A stretch of DNA of 64,000 nucleotides from Undaria pinnatifida (GCA_012845835.1 JABAKD010000009.1:5581324-5645323), one strand, 5' to 3'; positions 1 to 19,545 are shown, counted from the first letter of the stretch. Program-made: numbers and translations. The notes: a model not told the origin generated them from the letters alone.

Positions 1-1086
1 TCCGATGCTGTTTTCATCGATTCTCCCCGTCATGCATGTCGTGCCCCGATAAGTTTGTTTTCATCACGAGTGTGTTGTGTGTTGTGTGTTCTTCACATTA
101 AACTTATCTTTATATACTGGTGTACCATGAGAGCACACAGAAAGAAAAAACGGAGCCAAACTGCTAGAAAAGGTCGAAACGAAAGAAAAAATCGGCGCGA
201 TGTTACTTGCTGTGCGAATAGAAAAGATGAGGCGTTTTTTTACAACATTTTTTTTACTTGGTTATAGAACCCCCTCCTCTGTCTGGCTCCTTAAAAAATG
301 AGAGCGAGGGTAGATTTGTTTTTTTGTGCTCCTTTGGGTGAACCTTGAACGTGTTTCACGCGTCGGATAAATGAGATGGATATCCACTCTTGTTCGCGGT
401 CTACACTGTTGGATATCTGTGTTCACTTGATATGATCTGCACGATCTATTCATTCTATTTTATAAAAGAAATGCAAAACGTCAGCTGTGGGTACGACGGA
501 TTGAATGGTTCAAACTCAACTTTGCAAGCTGCGTGGTACATATATATTTCATTTATGATACTATTGTAGATCATTTTTTGCTTGGCGGGATCTGTGTGTC
601 TTGGGTTTTGGGCACTTGAGTGCCGGTGGGGTCTTTGGCATGATGAGACCCTTGCGCAATACTTGATAACCGCAAGTAATATATGTGTCTATGTGTCGTG
701 TCTTGTCTAGTCTTGGTTTTGTCTCACAATGCTATGAAAAAGTTGTAGCGTAAGCCGTCGACCGTGTTGTGTTGTGTGTGCTGTGTTGTGTGGTGTGGTG
801 TGGTGTGGTGTGGTGTGGTGTGGTGTGGTGTTGTGTTGTGTTGTTATTGTGTTGTTCTGTTTTATGTTTTGTTGTGTTGTGTTGTATTTTGTTGTGTTGT
901 GGTGTTGAAGTGACGACAATAGATGTCCGCCGAGCTAGCCCTCGACCTACGGTGTTATACCTTTCGCCTGCCAACGCACCTACGCCCCTCACTCCCGCTC
1001 TCGTGCGTGTTCCTCTCATTGCCACCGCCCCCTCCTCCTCCTGCTCCTCCTTCTTCCCCTCTTCCTGTGTTGTCCTCGGCCGTCAG
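1..1086. other. 5' flank or first intron of the Rab1 gene; no exon identified
   Basis: The first recognised Rab exon begins at 1087 after an acceptor CAG and needs two bases from an upstream exon to complete a codon, probably the Tyr of the usual EYDYLFK start. I searched 1-1086 for a short ATG exon ending in TA before a GT donor and found none that is convincing, so the start codon may lie left of the window. The stretch is AT-rich on the left and carries a (TGTGG)n/(TGT)n microsatellite at about 765-905. Confidence 0.5.
768..905. repeat. (TGTGG)n and (TGT/TTG)n microsatellite
   Basis: A run of TGTGG pentamers at about 786-832 passes into degenerate TTGTG/TTGTT units. Open frames reading through it in several frames are low-complexity artefacts. 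Confidence 0.85.
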
Positions 1087-8250
<7,164 letters not shown>

Positions 8251-9050
8251 ACATGTTATTTCTCCCCTCTGGTGTTTTGTCGTTGGGGTCGGGGGGGGGG
8301 TGGGGGGGATAGGGGGAGGGGGGGGGGGGGGGGGGGCATAGGATAAAACCCCTGTTGTTTTTGTCTCGCCCGGCTTACTCCTCTTGCCTCGACGGGGGGG
8401 GGGGGGGGGATGTTGCCCCCGTTGTTTTTGACTCGCCCTGGTTCACCCTCTTGCCACCAGGGGGGGGGGGGTAGGATATGGAGCCCCTATTATTTTTTCT
8501 CGCCCTGCTCGCTCTTGCTCCCAGTCAGTCGAAAAAGGGAGGCTATTGAAGGACTGCGGGTGGTGTTAAATCCCTTTTCTTTTATCGGCAAAAATGATCC
8601 CAAACTGATTCCGAATAGGATTTGTCCCCCATATCGTGGTTGCAGTATCTAAAGGGGTCTCGACACCGTGCTTGGCCCACCGTCGAGAGGGAGAATGCTG
8701 CTTGCGATCGATTGGCCGTCGTATCGATCAGTTGCCGAGGATTAGAATATCGAGGCGATGCGATGGGGCCGGCAAGGGTTTCGAGGGTCTGGCGGGGGGG
8801 AGCAGGGGGGCGGGAAGGGGGGGGGGGGGGAGGGTTGGTTTGATTTGTGTGGGTTTTGCACTCGTTTTTTGTGAGCGTTTCGGAAAGGGGGATGGACAAC
8901 ACGTATCCTGCGTGTAACATCGTTAAGGAAGCCTTCTCCCAATTGTACAACTGGGTGGGTGCCTGCAACGGGGTTTCTACAACCGTAACCTAGCAGGGGA
9001 GGGGGGGGGGGGGAGGGGAAGGGGGGAGGAGGGTGTAGTTTCGCCGTGGC
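8251..9050. repeat. G-run-rich 3' flank of the Rab1 gene
   Basis: Oligo-G tracts of 9 to 19 bases occur at about 8289, 8319, 8394, 8460, 8817 and 9000. The three between 8.3 and 8.5 kb sit in a loose tandem repeat whose units share TTGTTTTTGNCTCGCCC. No gene is seen. Confidence 0.7.
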
Positions 9051-9547
9051 CCGACCATGGGCTCTCTTGGAAAAGAAAAGAAAAACGTGTCGACGTTTTC
9101 GGTCCCCTGGCAAAAAAGCCGTGTGGACGTTTTAGGTGGACTGTTTGGGGTCAAGTGTGGGTGTCCCTGCCGTTCTTGTGGTCTATTGGGTGTTGTTGCT
9201 TTTCGCGAGTGGTGTTGGCGCAGGGGGGTTGCTCTGCCGCCCTGTCCGGGGTACGCTGCCCACAGGCTTTTGTTTCTAACGCGCCGCTTCTTATGGTACG
9301 GAGCACCAGGGGACGGCCCTTCTTTTGGGTGCAATCCCGACATGCTGTTGTTTTGAGCTCGCTTCCAAAGGGTAAAAGGGACACCCAGAGAAAGCAGACG
9401 GCGGGCGTTTTTGTCCACAATAATGACACGGTGAACGGGACGGCGAGTGTTTTTTGTCCACATGCTACGGCCATAGGGGTGCCTGCGACGGCAAAAACAA
9501 AAAACTGTGGAAGGAGAAAGCAACGACGCTTCTTCATTACAGTAACA

Positions 9548-9715
9548 GTGGCCCATATACAGTGCCGGTATGTGCCAGCCGGAACCACCGGCACTATAGC
9601 GGAAACCGGCACTACTCTGGATGCTGGCGTTACTGATCGTTTCCGTCTCTGCCAAGCGATTTCGCAGGCACTATAGCAGGCAACCGGCACTACTCCACCG
9701 GCACTACGGAGGGAG
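9548..9715. repeat. CCGGCACTAT-type repeat, copy 2
   Basis: TGCCGGTATGTGCCAGCC leads into CCGGCACTATAGC, GGCACTACTC, AGGCACTATAGCAGGC and two further CCGGCACTAC words. It is the clearest of the three copies. Confidence 0.7.
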
Positions 9716-10192
9716 CTCTATTGGATGCCCTTTTTTTGGTGACTTCTATACTATTAATGGTGTGCGCTTTTGTGGTACCCGCGTTTGGTGCGAAAGCCAG
9801 CACGTGGCCTCGCTCTTGTTTATTTTCAGTGCCTTTGTTTTTTTTTGCGCGCCGCAGAATGTGAATTGGAAGCGATTGTGTTGCTCTTTTTCCTTTCCGA
9901 TGTCTCTATTTTTATATTTTGTTTTGTTTCGGACATCGCCTTGAACACCTGTCCCTTGCCACCAGAAATGTCGGGTTTCGGCCAAAATAGCTCGTGCATA
10001 TTCAAGTATTTGCCGCTGGTCATATTTTGAGCTGTTTACTACGGGTAATTTCCTTGAAAGGGGACGTTTAAGAGACATACCCGCTAGGCTCGAAGCACGT
10101 CTCACAGAGTAGGAGGATTAGGTTCGCAGTGGGATGGCTGGGGCTTCCCATCAACGGCGATGTATTGGGCAGTGGTGGTTTGTGCCTCCTCC

Positions 10193-10285
10193 CCCCCCGT
10201 CGTATGTCTACGGCCGTGCGACTACGGCTATGCAGGAAATGAGTGCGCCTCCCCCCCCCCCCCCCGCCCCCCCCCCCCCGTTTGT
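10193..10285 (-). repeat. G-run-bounded repeat, truncated copy
   Basis: On the minus strand a G run precedes GCGCACTCATTTCCTGCATAGCCGTAGTC, split here for length; the distal part of the family consensus is missing. Confidence 0.65.
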
Positions 10286-10522
10286 ATGATGTTCATGCCG
10301 TCACCCCCCCCCCGCCCCTCAGCCGAGTTGGAGGTGTCCCTTGTTAGGAGTAGGAGCAGTTCTCCGTCTCAAAGGGACGCGTGGTTGGTGGTCAAATGAC
10401 TAAGGAATGCAACAAATAAGTACGCCCCCCCTTAACAGCCCCCCCCCCCCCGGCAACAGCGGTGTCTCGAAAGGGGTGCGTGGTCAATGGTCAAATGACT
10501 TGAGGCCAGCAACACATGAGCA

Positions 10523-10620
10523 CCCCCCCCCCCCCCCCCCTGGAGAGGATGTGAGGGTCTATGATACTACGGACTGATGACGGTCGTGCATGATACGAGG
10601 ATTGCACACTCTTCCCCCCC
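10523..10620 (-). repeat. G-run-bounded repeat, copy at 10.5 kb
   Basis: On the minus strand GGGGGGAAGAGTGTGCAATC precedes a CATGCACGACCGTCATC segment and ATAGACCCTCACATCC. A second G run closes the copy (plus-strand C run at 10524-10540). Confidence 0.7.
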
Positions 10621-12959
10621 TCATGCAATGCTAGCGGCGGGGTGTTGGTGTGTTGGAGGTAACTTGACGCGGGGTGCATCTTGGCCTGGGTGGGGGCGGC
10701 TCTTTTCTTGGCTGTGCATATTTTGGCGTATGTGCTATTATATCAGAACCGATGCATTTTCTCGTGTTCTGGAGGGGCAGTTATGATGTACGTTATTTTT
10801 TTGCTCGTGATCATGGCGCACCCAGCCTCTTTCGCGCATGTCGGGCTTTACCGTCGTCCTATTAGCCGTTACCCGGTGGTTTTTGTTTGCATACATCATG
10901 GCGCGTAGAACAAGAACGCAGCGATGTTGCATGTTTCAATTATATCAAGGGTTTCGGCGGGTGTCTGCTGCCCCCGAAAAAAAAAAGCGTGCCCCCCCTG
11001 CCTGGGCCAAAACAAATCTATTAATAGTCGAGGCTGCTAAATAAATCTACACCACCAGGTACGTTGTCATTTGGAAGCGAAACATTCTATTAGCTGCTAC
11101 CCAGTAGTACTTGTGCGCAAATATCGCGGTGCGAAGAACGAAATGTACACATCGACATTGTTATCTGTTTCGGTGTGTCGAGGACGGGTTTCGGCGGGTG
11201 TCTTGCGGCCTCCGAACGTATGGAAATGATTGCGCCCCTCCTCCTGCCCGTGGACCAAAAGAAGACAAGAGGAGGCTGACATGGTTACCCACAATACCTC
11301 TAGACTACTACCAGGGTATTTATGATTGTCAAGCGACAGCGAAAACGAAGAACGTGCATCCACGTCAGCAAGCGAAACGTAAAAACCAAGCCACCACGGC
11401 GCTTGTGGGCTGTTAGTAGGTGGATGTCCGCGTGGCTCACTCAAGGCGGGAGCATTCGGCGCCAATATCTCTTGCTGCGTCTTGCGGCTCTTCTACGCAT
11501 GTATAGTAATCCGCGCGGGGATAATTGCTGCTGCGGCCAAACCGGTGGAAACCCAGCTAGCTAGCCCAGGTGATCCAGCCAGACAGACCGCTGATGAATG
11601 GAGATGATCGGTGGTGCTGCGCTGGAGTGGGCGTTGCACGGAATACGAAAGAGCGTAGTAAGGGACTGCTGCTGCTTTCGGTATGCTGCAGCGGCATTGT
11701 ATCCGCTATATACATACTGAGAGATCAAGATACCTAAAACATCCACCTACCTGGGAAAAGCACGGATGGGTCCTTGGATCCCTGACGACCACAACAACAT
11801 GGTGAACCCGCCGAGTTTTTATGCGGCAGAAGAAAAATCCTGTGTAGTCTAATCCATGAGACGACCACTCAGCCCAGGGTCAGCTTTGCTGAACGCCGAG
11901 CCGACCATGGGTGGTCATCCGGCCAGCTGATGAGATAGTTGGAAGTGGTACTCTGGAATGCGGAGTTCAAAATGAAACATGCAAATCAACTCTACGCCGC
12001 GTCCAAAGGCACCACTGCAGAAAGAACGCCCCTTAAACACGCCGGAACATCTAATATCCGCAATCACATCCGCAATGATTTCAACTTGGGAAAACCGCGG
12101 GGATGCAAAGATCCTTCACGACCACAACGTGAACCCGCCTGTTCTTCTGCAGAATAACGGATCGTAGTGATGATAAAACCGAGGATACATACTCAGCCTA
12201 AGAAGCGTTTTGTTCATACAGTACTACAATAGCATCGTGTTCGTTATGCACGCCGAACAACTGTACTACCAAGGTATCCACCAGGTACACTGTATCAGTG
12301 TATTGTGTAGCTCTGCCGCCGATTAGATAACAACTATATTTGAGTGGCTGAACATGTCCAAATCACGGTAAACCATTGTGTTCCATCACATACGTATAGA
12401 CTATCAGTAACTCCTCTGAAATACCACCATAAACTCGTCAGATATCAAAAAGTGGCTTTCGGCGCTAGCTCTACATAACAGAGTTCTAGTAACAGAGTTT
12501 TACGTGCTTATCTACAACCGGCGACACAAAAAATCACCCCGACCACTCCCGACAGCGCCCAACATCTCGCGTTGGCCGAATCTCGCTGCGACAACAGCGT
12601 TGTGCATCGGTTGCAAGAAGAAATACCAGCCTCCGCATTCATGTCGCAGCCACGTAAAAGGAAACACTACCGCGGACATGTGCTTCCTGTCGTTTTTGCC
12701 CACAAGCGCTAGCTTCCAGCCCCAGGAAAAAAAAGAGACGCAACTTCACAGAGCAGGGCTCGTCTTTCACACGCGCTGCCGTGTCTGGGCCGCGTTGCTG
12801 CTGCTGCTGCTGCTGCTGCCTCTGCCTCTGTATATTACGTGACCGTCTCGTCGCCCCGATGACGCCAGCAGAACCCTGCCCACAGATGTCCTGGTTCCAT
12901 CCCCGGGTTACCTGGCGACACCAGAGATTCGCTTCACAAATCGTACACTGATCCAGCTT

Positions 12960-13030
12960 GCGCTGCCGATACTACGGAAGCCGGAGGGCGCGCCAGCGAT
13001 GCCACGGAAGCCGGAGGGCGCGCCAGCGTA
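12960..13030. repeat. Two tandem copies of a ~34-bp unit
   Basis: ACGGAAGCCGGAGGGCGCGC is followed by CAGCGATGCC, then repeated, ending CAGCGTAGCG. Confidence 0.8.
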
Positions 13031-13045
13031 GCGCTGGCTTTTGAA

Positions 13046-13133
13046 TGCCGCGGCGTTAAACCGACACACTTCCACGTGTCAAAATACGTGGAGGCGTGGT
13101 GAGTTTTGGGATTTAGTTTTACCCATCCACGGG
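13046..13133. repeat. Dispersed ~90-bp repeat, diverged copy
   Basis: Shares GTTAAACCGACAC, AAAATACGTGGA, GTGGTGAG and TTACCCATCC with 54592-54690. Confidence 0.5.
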
Positions 13134-13254
13134 ATAATTTCATTGAAACACTGATCCATATCCACCAGGAAACCCAGGGATGACACCAGGATGTCCCCTG
13201 ACGACCACACTACGCTAAAAAAGAAAGGGTTTTCACGGGACGGGTCACTTCTCG

Positions 13255-13440
13255 AGGGTCGTGTCGGATTGGGTCGGGGGTCAGGTGACCCGACCCGACC
13301 CGTGATATTTGAAAGACCTACTGACCCGACCCGGCCAGATCCGTCAAATTTCGAACACCTCCAGACCCGACCCGACTCGACCGGTGAGATTTTTTAAAAC
13401 CTCATGACCCGATCCGCGGGTCGTGTCATGACCCGTGAAA
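13255..13440. repeat. GACCCGACCCG-type degenerate tandem repeat
   Basis: Units of about 45 bp built from GACCCGACCCG plus a TTTGAA-like spacer. It explains the open frames there. Confidence 0.7.
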
Positions 13441-14071
13441 AGCTCGGTAACAAAGCCGGTATCAGTGACCGCGATAAATTTTCGTGTCTCTCGGTTTTCT
13501 GCCAGGAGGCGATTGTCGAGCTCAGAGAAACACTGGCTGCCACTACCACTGCAAACAAGACATGGGATCCGCGGTGTACTTCGACATTTTTCCGCACCAT
13601 CATCCTCAAACAAACACCGGAAATTATCCTTGAGGCTATCTATCCACCGTACGACCCATCCATGACAGATGTCAAACGACGGCCCGTCGCAAAAAAAACA
13701 AGCACAGGTGACGGGCGTACGGCCGACGCATTACACACTAAAACCTAGCAGTTAAGGCCTTCACAAGCGTCCGTGCAGTCGTTTGCTTTCTAAAACGGCA
13801 GTCCGTCACACCCCCAAAGTACCGCCATTAGACATAGTTGCATCCCATGACCCCGTTTGAGCATTCATTGCCTTCAACTGCGACGGTTCATATCGAGGCG
13901 GAGACGAAGCCACACACTCACCAAAAAAAAACGCCATTTGCTCTTGCCGCCGCCCGGACACACGGCTCAAATACAGCCCGGATATGAGTAGAACACCTCT
14001 GCATACCGCAATGTCGTCCTTCGTGAAACACTACCGGCGACTACTCGTAGCGCCTGTAACACGTACTGCGC

Positions 14072-14170
14072 GGGGGGGGGGGGGGGGGGGGGGGGTACTC
14101 ATATCATGCATGGCCGTAGTCATATGAGACCATAGGCCCTCGCATCCATACCATGCCGGGACGGAGTACG
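14072..14170 (+). repeat. G-run-bounded repeat, copy at 14.1 kb
   Basis: A 22-base G run is followed by TACTCATATCATGCATGGCC, then GTAGTC, GACCATAGGCCCTCGCATCC and a GGGACGGAGTACGTCGGG end. Confidence 0.8.
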
Positions 14171-14298
14171 TCGGGGCAGACAATACACCGGTGTATATCC
14201 CTAATCACGGCTGCACAGAAAAAAAGCCCCCTGATGTTCGGCAAGACCCACAGATGTCGCCGTTTCCCTAGCTATCTCCAACAGTCCATATTACGCTC

Positions 14299-17200
14299 TT
14301 ATTTGTCGACGTACGCTACACATGTTCGGTGCCTCGGTGAGTTAGAGCGAACCTCGGGGCTCACAAAGCCCGCCTCCAGCAGTTCTTGGCCCAAATCTAG
14401 CGCTATGTACTGCAACAGGTAAGGCTCGGTGCTCTGAGCGGTCGCATGGAATGGCGTGAAGACGAAGGGGAGGGGGGGGAGGGAGGGGGGTGGGGGCGGG
14501 AGGGGAGGGGGGGCGTGCTCATGCTTTGCTTGCCTTAGTCATGTGAGCATTGACCACGCATCCCTTTCGATACGCTGCACCGTTCCTACTTCTAGTATAA
14601 AACCTCCTAACGTTTGGGCGCGCGTTACGTTTTTCCATACATTAAAAAGCTTTTGTCATGTGTATCCCCTTCCTCCGGGCAGGACGAAAGGGATTATGAC
14701 ACAGACTTTCTGCAACCCATCGATACAGGAGGGAACCTTTTTTATAATTACACATCTCGCGTACAAACCCAGTAGTATGCCTTGAAAGTACCAACGCCAC
14801 CAACTACTTTGTACCTGGGTTGTAATCGTGTTCCTCGTGCGAGGTCCTCCTCAAAGTTACTTCAGCTCAACCGAGCAACCTAGAGCGGGCTTTACGATAA
14901 CCCTGGGCATAATTCGGACGACACCTACCACTCCTCCAGCTGTCACCAATACGTTGTAAATCATGTCAGAATAGCGGTGTTAGTCGAAAATTTCGCACGT
15001 TTTCAAGATACTAAACAAGCCGCGCCATATCAAGAAAACAGTAAAACATAGCATGCAAACGAAAACAAACAAAACGACACGTCCGCAACCATAGCCAGCG
15101 AGCTCTACCGTAGAAATTTCGCATCGGAGCGGCAACGATGCCCACGGCACACGTACAGAGCAACTGCGTGGCCACAAAAATAAAAACTAAAAAAAAGAGA
15201 ACAAGTCAATCGGATGCAGACAATGTATTGGATGTCGTCCCCACCTTGAAGCCGGCAAAAGCGAAAGGGTTGGCAGCCAGCTTCTGGAATGCAGGTGCCA
15301 GTGGGTTCATGTCCTGTAGTAAATGAATTCAGGCGGGTGACGAAAACGTTACCGATGCATTTTATGCAGGCTTACATCCACTCTGCCGGCAGTTCTTAAA
15401 CCACTTTTCTACTGACTGCAAAACTTTCCTCGTCTAATGCCAAGTAAATTTGTCCCCACGCAAACATTTAGCACGGTTCGGACGGGGGGAAGAGCTGGGC
15501 AGTAGCACAACTAAGCCTCTTTGGGCATCAGGAGCACGGTTGGGGGAGACCATGGTACTTTGCACTATTAACTGGACAACAGCGAAATATGCAGAAATAT
15601 GTTCATGTTCCACATCCAGCAAAAAGCAAAATCAGGTACCAGGTACGTACGAAATACTTTGGAAAAAATACGAGAAGGGGTGCAAGCCTAACTTTATGCG
15701 ACAAAAATTGCGAGCCTGAGCTTTACCAAAGAATCCGCGAGCTGGCAACCTACGTGCTCATTTCTGCCCGCTTCCTTCACGCCACAAAACCGATGGAAGC
15801 CGCTGCCTTTACGCGACAGGGGACACGAGCGTCGCCGGGATGGAACGGAGAACGCCACTACTGTGTGAAGAAACCCACCATGAACGAGATGGCCCCGCCC
15901 GGACGGAGCACTCGAAACGCTTCACGGAAAACTTCCCTGTCCACCAGAGAGAGCGTGCAGTAGGAGTTGCAATAAAACTACCGCAAATGAGCCATGAGAA
16001 CAACGCCAACGAACATGACCGGTAGTTGTGCAGTCCGCTCTCTCGTATCACACGACGCAGGACCAAAGTTTCATTCGCGCCGAACACATTTTGGCAAGTC
16101 AGCGGCGGCGGCGGTCGTCATCGCCGCCGCCGCGGCAGCAGCAGCAGTAGTAGCAGGGCTAACAAAACGGCAAAACAGGTGCAACTCAAAGACCGAACAT
16201 CAAACAAAAAAAATCGACAGCAACTAGAAGAAGGAGAACTACTGAGGGGACATTTTCGTTTGCTTTTGACGACACTTTGGTCGCTTCCTGGCCATAGCCT
16301 ACTCGCACGCTCTACTCTGTGGAAAAGGTCTTCTCCGCCGCTGGGCGATGACGCGGTGAAGGGACACCAATGCATTTTGTGCTGTATGGAATCCCGAGAG
16401 AACACAATCAAGCCGCCTGCCAACATGCGAACGGCAACACAAAAAACAAACACCTACACGTTTAACGAAAAGCTAGCGCGCGGGAAAAAAAGCAGGTGCG
16501 CCAAAGCGCACCCACCTACCGCCTGGCCTACAAGCACACCTACCTTGTGGCCTCCGCTGGAAGCTCGTGGCTCGTCAGCGACAGCGACACCAGGTCCATC
16601 GAGTTGTCCGCCAGCCCCGTTCCCTCCCCCGCGGCATGTAAATACTCTACAGTCTTCCGCGCCGAGGTTTGCTCCTCCCTCGTGCGGAGGTTGTGCCTCG
16701 CGACGGCGAGCATGTGCGGCGAGAGATCCACCCCAATAACGCGGCGCGCCAAGGGGAAGGTTTGCGCTAGCTTGAGGGTCGATAGCCCGGTAGAGCAGCC
16801 AATGTCGAGGATGTCCTTCGGCTCCGGTCCCTACAGTGAGCAGTGGGTTTCAGATGTGTGTGGGCGTGTGTGCGTGTGTCACAAAATTTGCACGCCTTGT
16901 GTGTCAGATACTACGTTTTCTACGGACACACAGGTATCACAATGATCCATGTAACATCGACACTTAGACGCACCCTGGTTGCCACTTCCAACAGTCTAGC
17001 CATCGGTGTAAACAAGCAGTTCCATTTCTAGCCTTGTTTCCCGCAGTTTTGCAATCAAAGACCGACCGGTACATCAGCACAACCCAACGGTCACGCCCCC
17101 CCCGCCCAACGACGATAGCAGGCGCAATCATGCACACACAACGCTCCTCCGCCCCGCGGCCCCTGCCTACCTGGTCGCTGACAACCCGACGTACTTGTTC

Positions 17201-18689
17201 CCGACATTGTAGGGAAGCGAAGGTCTTGGTGTTAAGACTACGGCCATGCATGACACAACAGGGTACCCGGTTTGAGAGCGTCCATAATAAGAGAAGACGG
17301 ACTTAAGAGCGGTCGAATCAGATTGTCACGCGTTGTGACACCTATCCCAACTTAAACGAAATTCGCCCTGAGACAAAAATGACATGGAGGCAAGAGCGGT
17401 AAACGCGGGCCGATTGCGAGGGTCTCTTAAATCGGGTACCCCACAGTAATGACAACGAGGACACACGCCTAAGGCATCCGCTTTGTCGCTCCCCCGAAGC
17501 ATCTCCTGCATTCTCTGGTCAAAAAAGTTTTAAGACTACGGCCATGCATGGATGCGAGGATCTACGGTATTTAGACCACCGCCAAGCATGACAATAACCC
17601 CCCCAAATAAACAAAAAAACGCCTCGAATTCATCGCTTACCCTTAGCATCTCCCTCATTCTTTGGTGAAAGTTGCTCCTAAGTCTATCGTCGCCCTCTGC
17701 CTCGAACTCCCCTTTAGGTGTGTAGATGTTGGCGTGCACCGATAGCGCCGAAGGTTCCACCTCCAACGCCGCCTGCCAGCACAGGTTTCCTTCCGGGTAG
17801 CAGTGAAACGGCGCCCGGTAGTACTCGGGGGTGTAGTCCCACACCTTGAGGAGGCATGTAGGGGTCGGTGTGTGGGTACGGGGTGTAAGTGTGTGTATGT
17901 GCGTGTGTGCATGTGCACATGTGTGTGCAAGCGTGTGTGCGAGCGTTCATGCGTGTGTGAGTATAGTGTGTATATGTGTGTCAATGCGTGTGCGTGTATA
18001 CAAATATGTGTGCGCGAAAGAACAAACGCTTGCCCGAACGGCCACTAGTAGAGCCGCTTCACTCGTGTATTCGACGGTGTAGCGGGGGAAATAAAGAACG
18101 GGTTCGCTCTGCGATAATGCAACGTCGATGCCGTCCCAGGATAGTACCTAATCGACACGCCAGCAAAACGTGTGTGATTCCCCGACAACACATTATCCCA
18201 TTTCACTGAACGGAAAGGTAGGGGAGGGGGCGGGGGGGGGGTTGCACTCGCACATACGGAGTTGAAACATTAAACTACAAGAAATACGATAAGTGACGTG
18301 TAACGCACAAGGCGTGTCAGTCCAACGCTTAATGCGAGGCCGTACTCTACCGTACAAAACGGCCGCATATCCTACCGAACGAAAACGCGTCCAACACAAG
18401 TAGGAATCAAGGCACCGAACATCTTCCACGGCGGCTACTATTGTAGCAGCTTCCAGACCCGCAAGACATACAGCATGTACGGAGTTCCACCGCAGCGCAC
18501 CTTTGCATCCAGCAGACCGTCATACTCGGCCTGCAACTGATCCATGCTGCGCCTCATGGCATCCACGCGGTCCCCCCACCCCACGCCGAGCGAGTCGGCA
18601 CGTAGAACGATCTTCTCGCGCGCTTTCACGGTCGCGAACTCAAAGAACGGTTCGAAGGCGAAGAGCGCGTCGATCGCCTTCGTGGTAAG
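14299..18689 (-). CDS. SAM-dependent methyltransferase, six exons seen, N-terminus missing
   Basis: A class I methyltransferase that would move a methyl group from S-adenosylmethionine to an unknown substrate. Exons on the minus strand: 18689-18501, 17844-17641, 16830-16544, 15936-15879, 15313-15245, 14433-14299, with matching phases and 313 residues. Signature order: YYRAPFHCYPEGNLCWQAA, a helical SVHA region, motif I DILDIGCSTGLS, motif II VIGVDLSPHML, a post-II GTGLADNSMDLVSLSLTSHE segment, then AFRVLRPGGAISFMDMNP, NPFAFAGFKSTEPY and the tail SPRHRTCVAYVDK. From memory this layout matches the plant and algal family of Arabidopsis At4g29590, often predicted to be plastid. A transit peptide would be on the unseen first exon. 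The intron after the second exon carries a decayed copy of that exon's 3' end (17475-17526). Confidence 0.9.
14459..14512. repeat. G-rich tract (GGGAGGG)n in the last intron of the methyltransferase
   Basis: Runs of G broken by single A or T bases. It could form G-quadruplexes on the plus strand, which is the non-transcribed sense for this gene. Confidence 0.75.
17171..17262 (-). repeat. G-run-bounded repeat family, copy lacking the G run
   Basis: On the minus strand GTCATGCATGGCCGTAGTC leads to GACCTTCGCTTCCCTACAAT, then GTCGGG and GGTTGTCAGCGACCAGG. No G run is present at the head. Confidence 0.65.
17305..17447 (+). repeat. Dispersed repeat related to 3080-3225
   Basis: Begins AGAGCGGTCGAATC and ends GGTCTCTTAAATCGGGTACC. 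Confidence 0.55.
17475..17526 (-). pseudogene. Decayed copy of a methyltransferase exon 3' end
   Basis: Read on the minus strand, this encodes FDQRMQEMLRGSD, against FHQRMREMLR and donor-encoded VSD at the real exon end (17641). The bases GAATG, GGAGATGCT and AGCGA are kept. The donor GTAAGC has become GGGAGC, so splicing there is not possible. On its upstream (higher-coordinate) side the copy is cut off by a G-run-family repeat at 17531. Confidence 0.7.
17527..17610 (-). repeat. Two nested fragments of the G-run-bounded repeat
   Basis: On the minus strand a run of seven Gs precedes TTATTGTCATGCTTGGCGG, then GATCCTCGCATCCATGCAT and GGCCGTAGTC. It looks like one copy broken by or joined to another. 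Confidence 0.6.
17866..18010. repeat. (GTGTGT)n degenerate microsatellite
   Basis: GT/GC-alternating tract in the methyltransferase intron next to the acceptor of the 17844 exon. Confidence 0.85.
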
Positions 18690-19397
18690 CTGCAGACCTA
18701 GGCTGGAACTGTGATTGCGTGTTTACGATTGGTGAGTGGGCAAGGCGGTTGGCTCGGGTTCGGTCGGTTATCGAACTGTTTCCTCGATTACGTGCCACTC
18801 CGCCGTTCAAGTATCTTGGCCTTGGGCTTGAGCGACGTGCGTTGCATAACATTCTTTTCCGGATGGCGATTGCCCTACTCCCTTCTCGAGCACGCACCAA
18901 AAAGGCATGCGCACAACATCAAACGCTGACCGCATGAGACACGACAGTAGCCACATCTATTTCAAACCGGGAGCATTACAAGAAAAAAAACAGGCAAAGA
19001 GAAGGCAGCAGCGCCAAAAAATATAACATATTTTTGCGACCGACCCCTCACGAAGACAGACCTTTCTTTCATCTCCATGCCAGTCAACGTCGCGTAGCTA
19101 TCCTCCTCCGCAAAGCTTTTCGCTTGCATCGACGTTCTTGCGCCCGAGCGTTCACTGTGGTCACGGAACCAAAAAATAGGGGACGATTGGGCACCAGGGC
19201 GGGGGGAAGGGGAGGGGGTGGGTTTGATTGTTTGGATTTCCCCCAGCAATGACGGATACAAGATGTGGAGGAGTACGTACATATTCGCAGGCGTTCTAAA
19301 GGATTATTGCTTGCGTCGACGTTCTGGCACCCGAATACTCACTACTGTGGTGACGGGATTTTCGAGCGGGTGAAACAATCGGGTACGTGAGCAGGGG

Positions 19398-19545
19398 CAA
19401 GGGGAAGGTGTACTCATTTCGTGCATAGCCGTACTCTACAAGACCACAGACCCTCGCATCTCTACAATGTCGGGACGGAGCACGTCGGGCTTTCATCGAC
19501 CGAGGCAGAAATCGCGTGTACCAAGCGCGAAGCGCACGAGGAGTG
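19398..19545 (+). repeat. G-run-bounded repeat, copy at 19.4 kb
   Basis: AAGGGGAAGGTGTACTCATT precedes GTGCATAGCCGTACTC, ACCCTCGCATCTCTACAAT, CGGGACGGAGCACGTCGGG and ACCAAGCGCGAAGCGC. The leading G run is interrupted. Confidence 0.75.

Larger units (their letters stand above)
9051..14298. other. Intergenic region between the Rab1 gene (end 8250) and the methyltransferase (end 14299); no gene recognised
   Basis: Convergent 3' ends flank this region. Open frames up to about 220 codons overlap each other on both strands and are tied to repeats. A plus-strand frame at 12504-12842 has a CxxC...CxxxH arrangement but matches no family I know. The region also holds the repeats listed separately. Confidence 0.5.

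Noticed and set aside
8990-9690. Overlapping 173- to 221-codon frames on both strands at 9.0-9.7 kb
   Set aside because: Opposing frames overlap, pass through G runs and a CCGGCAC repeat, and show no domain.
16026-16739. 237-codon plus-strand frame
   Set aside because: Antisense to the methyltransferase motif I exon and Arg/Ser low complexity; the minus strand has the conserved protein.
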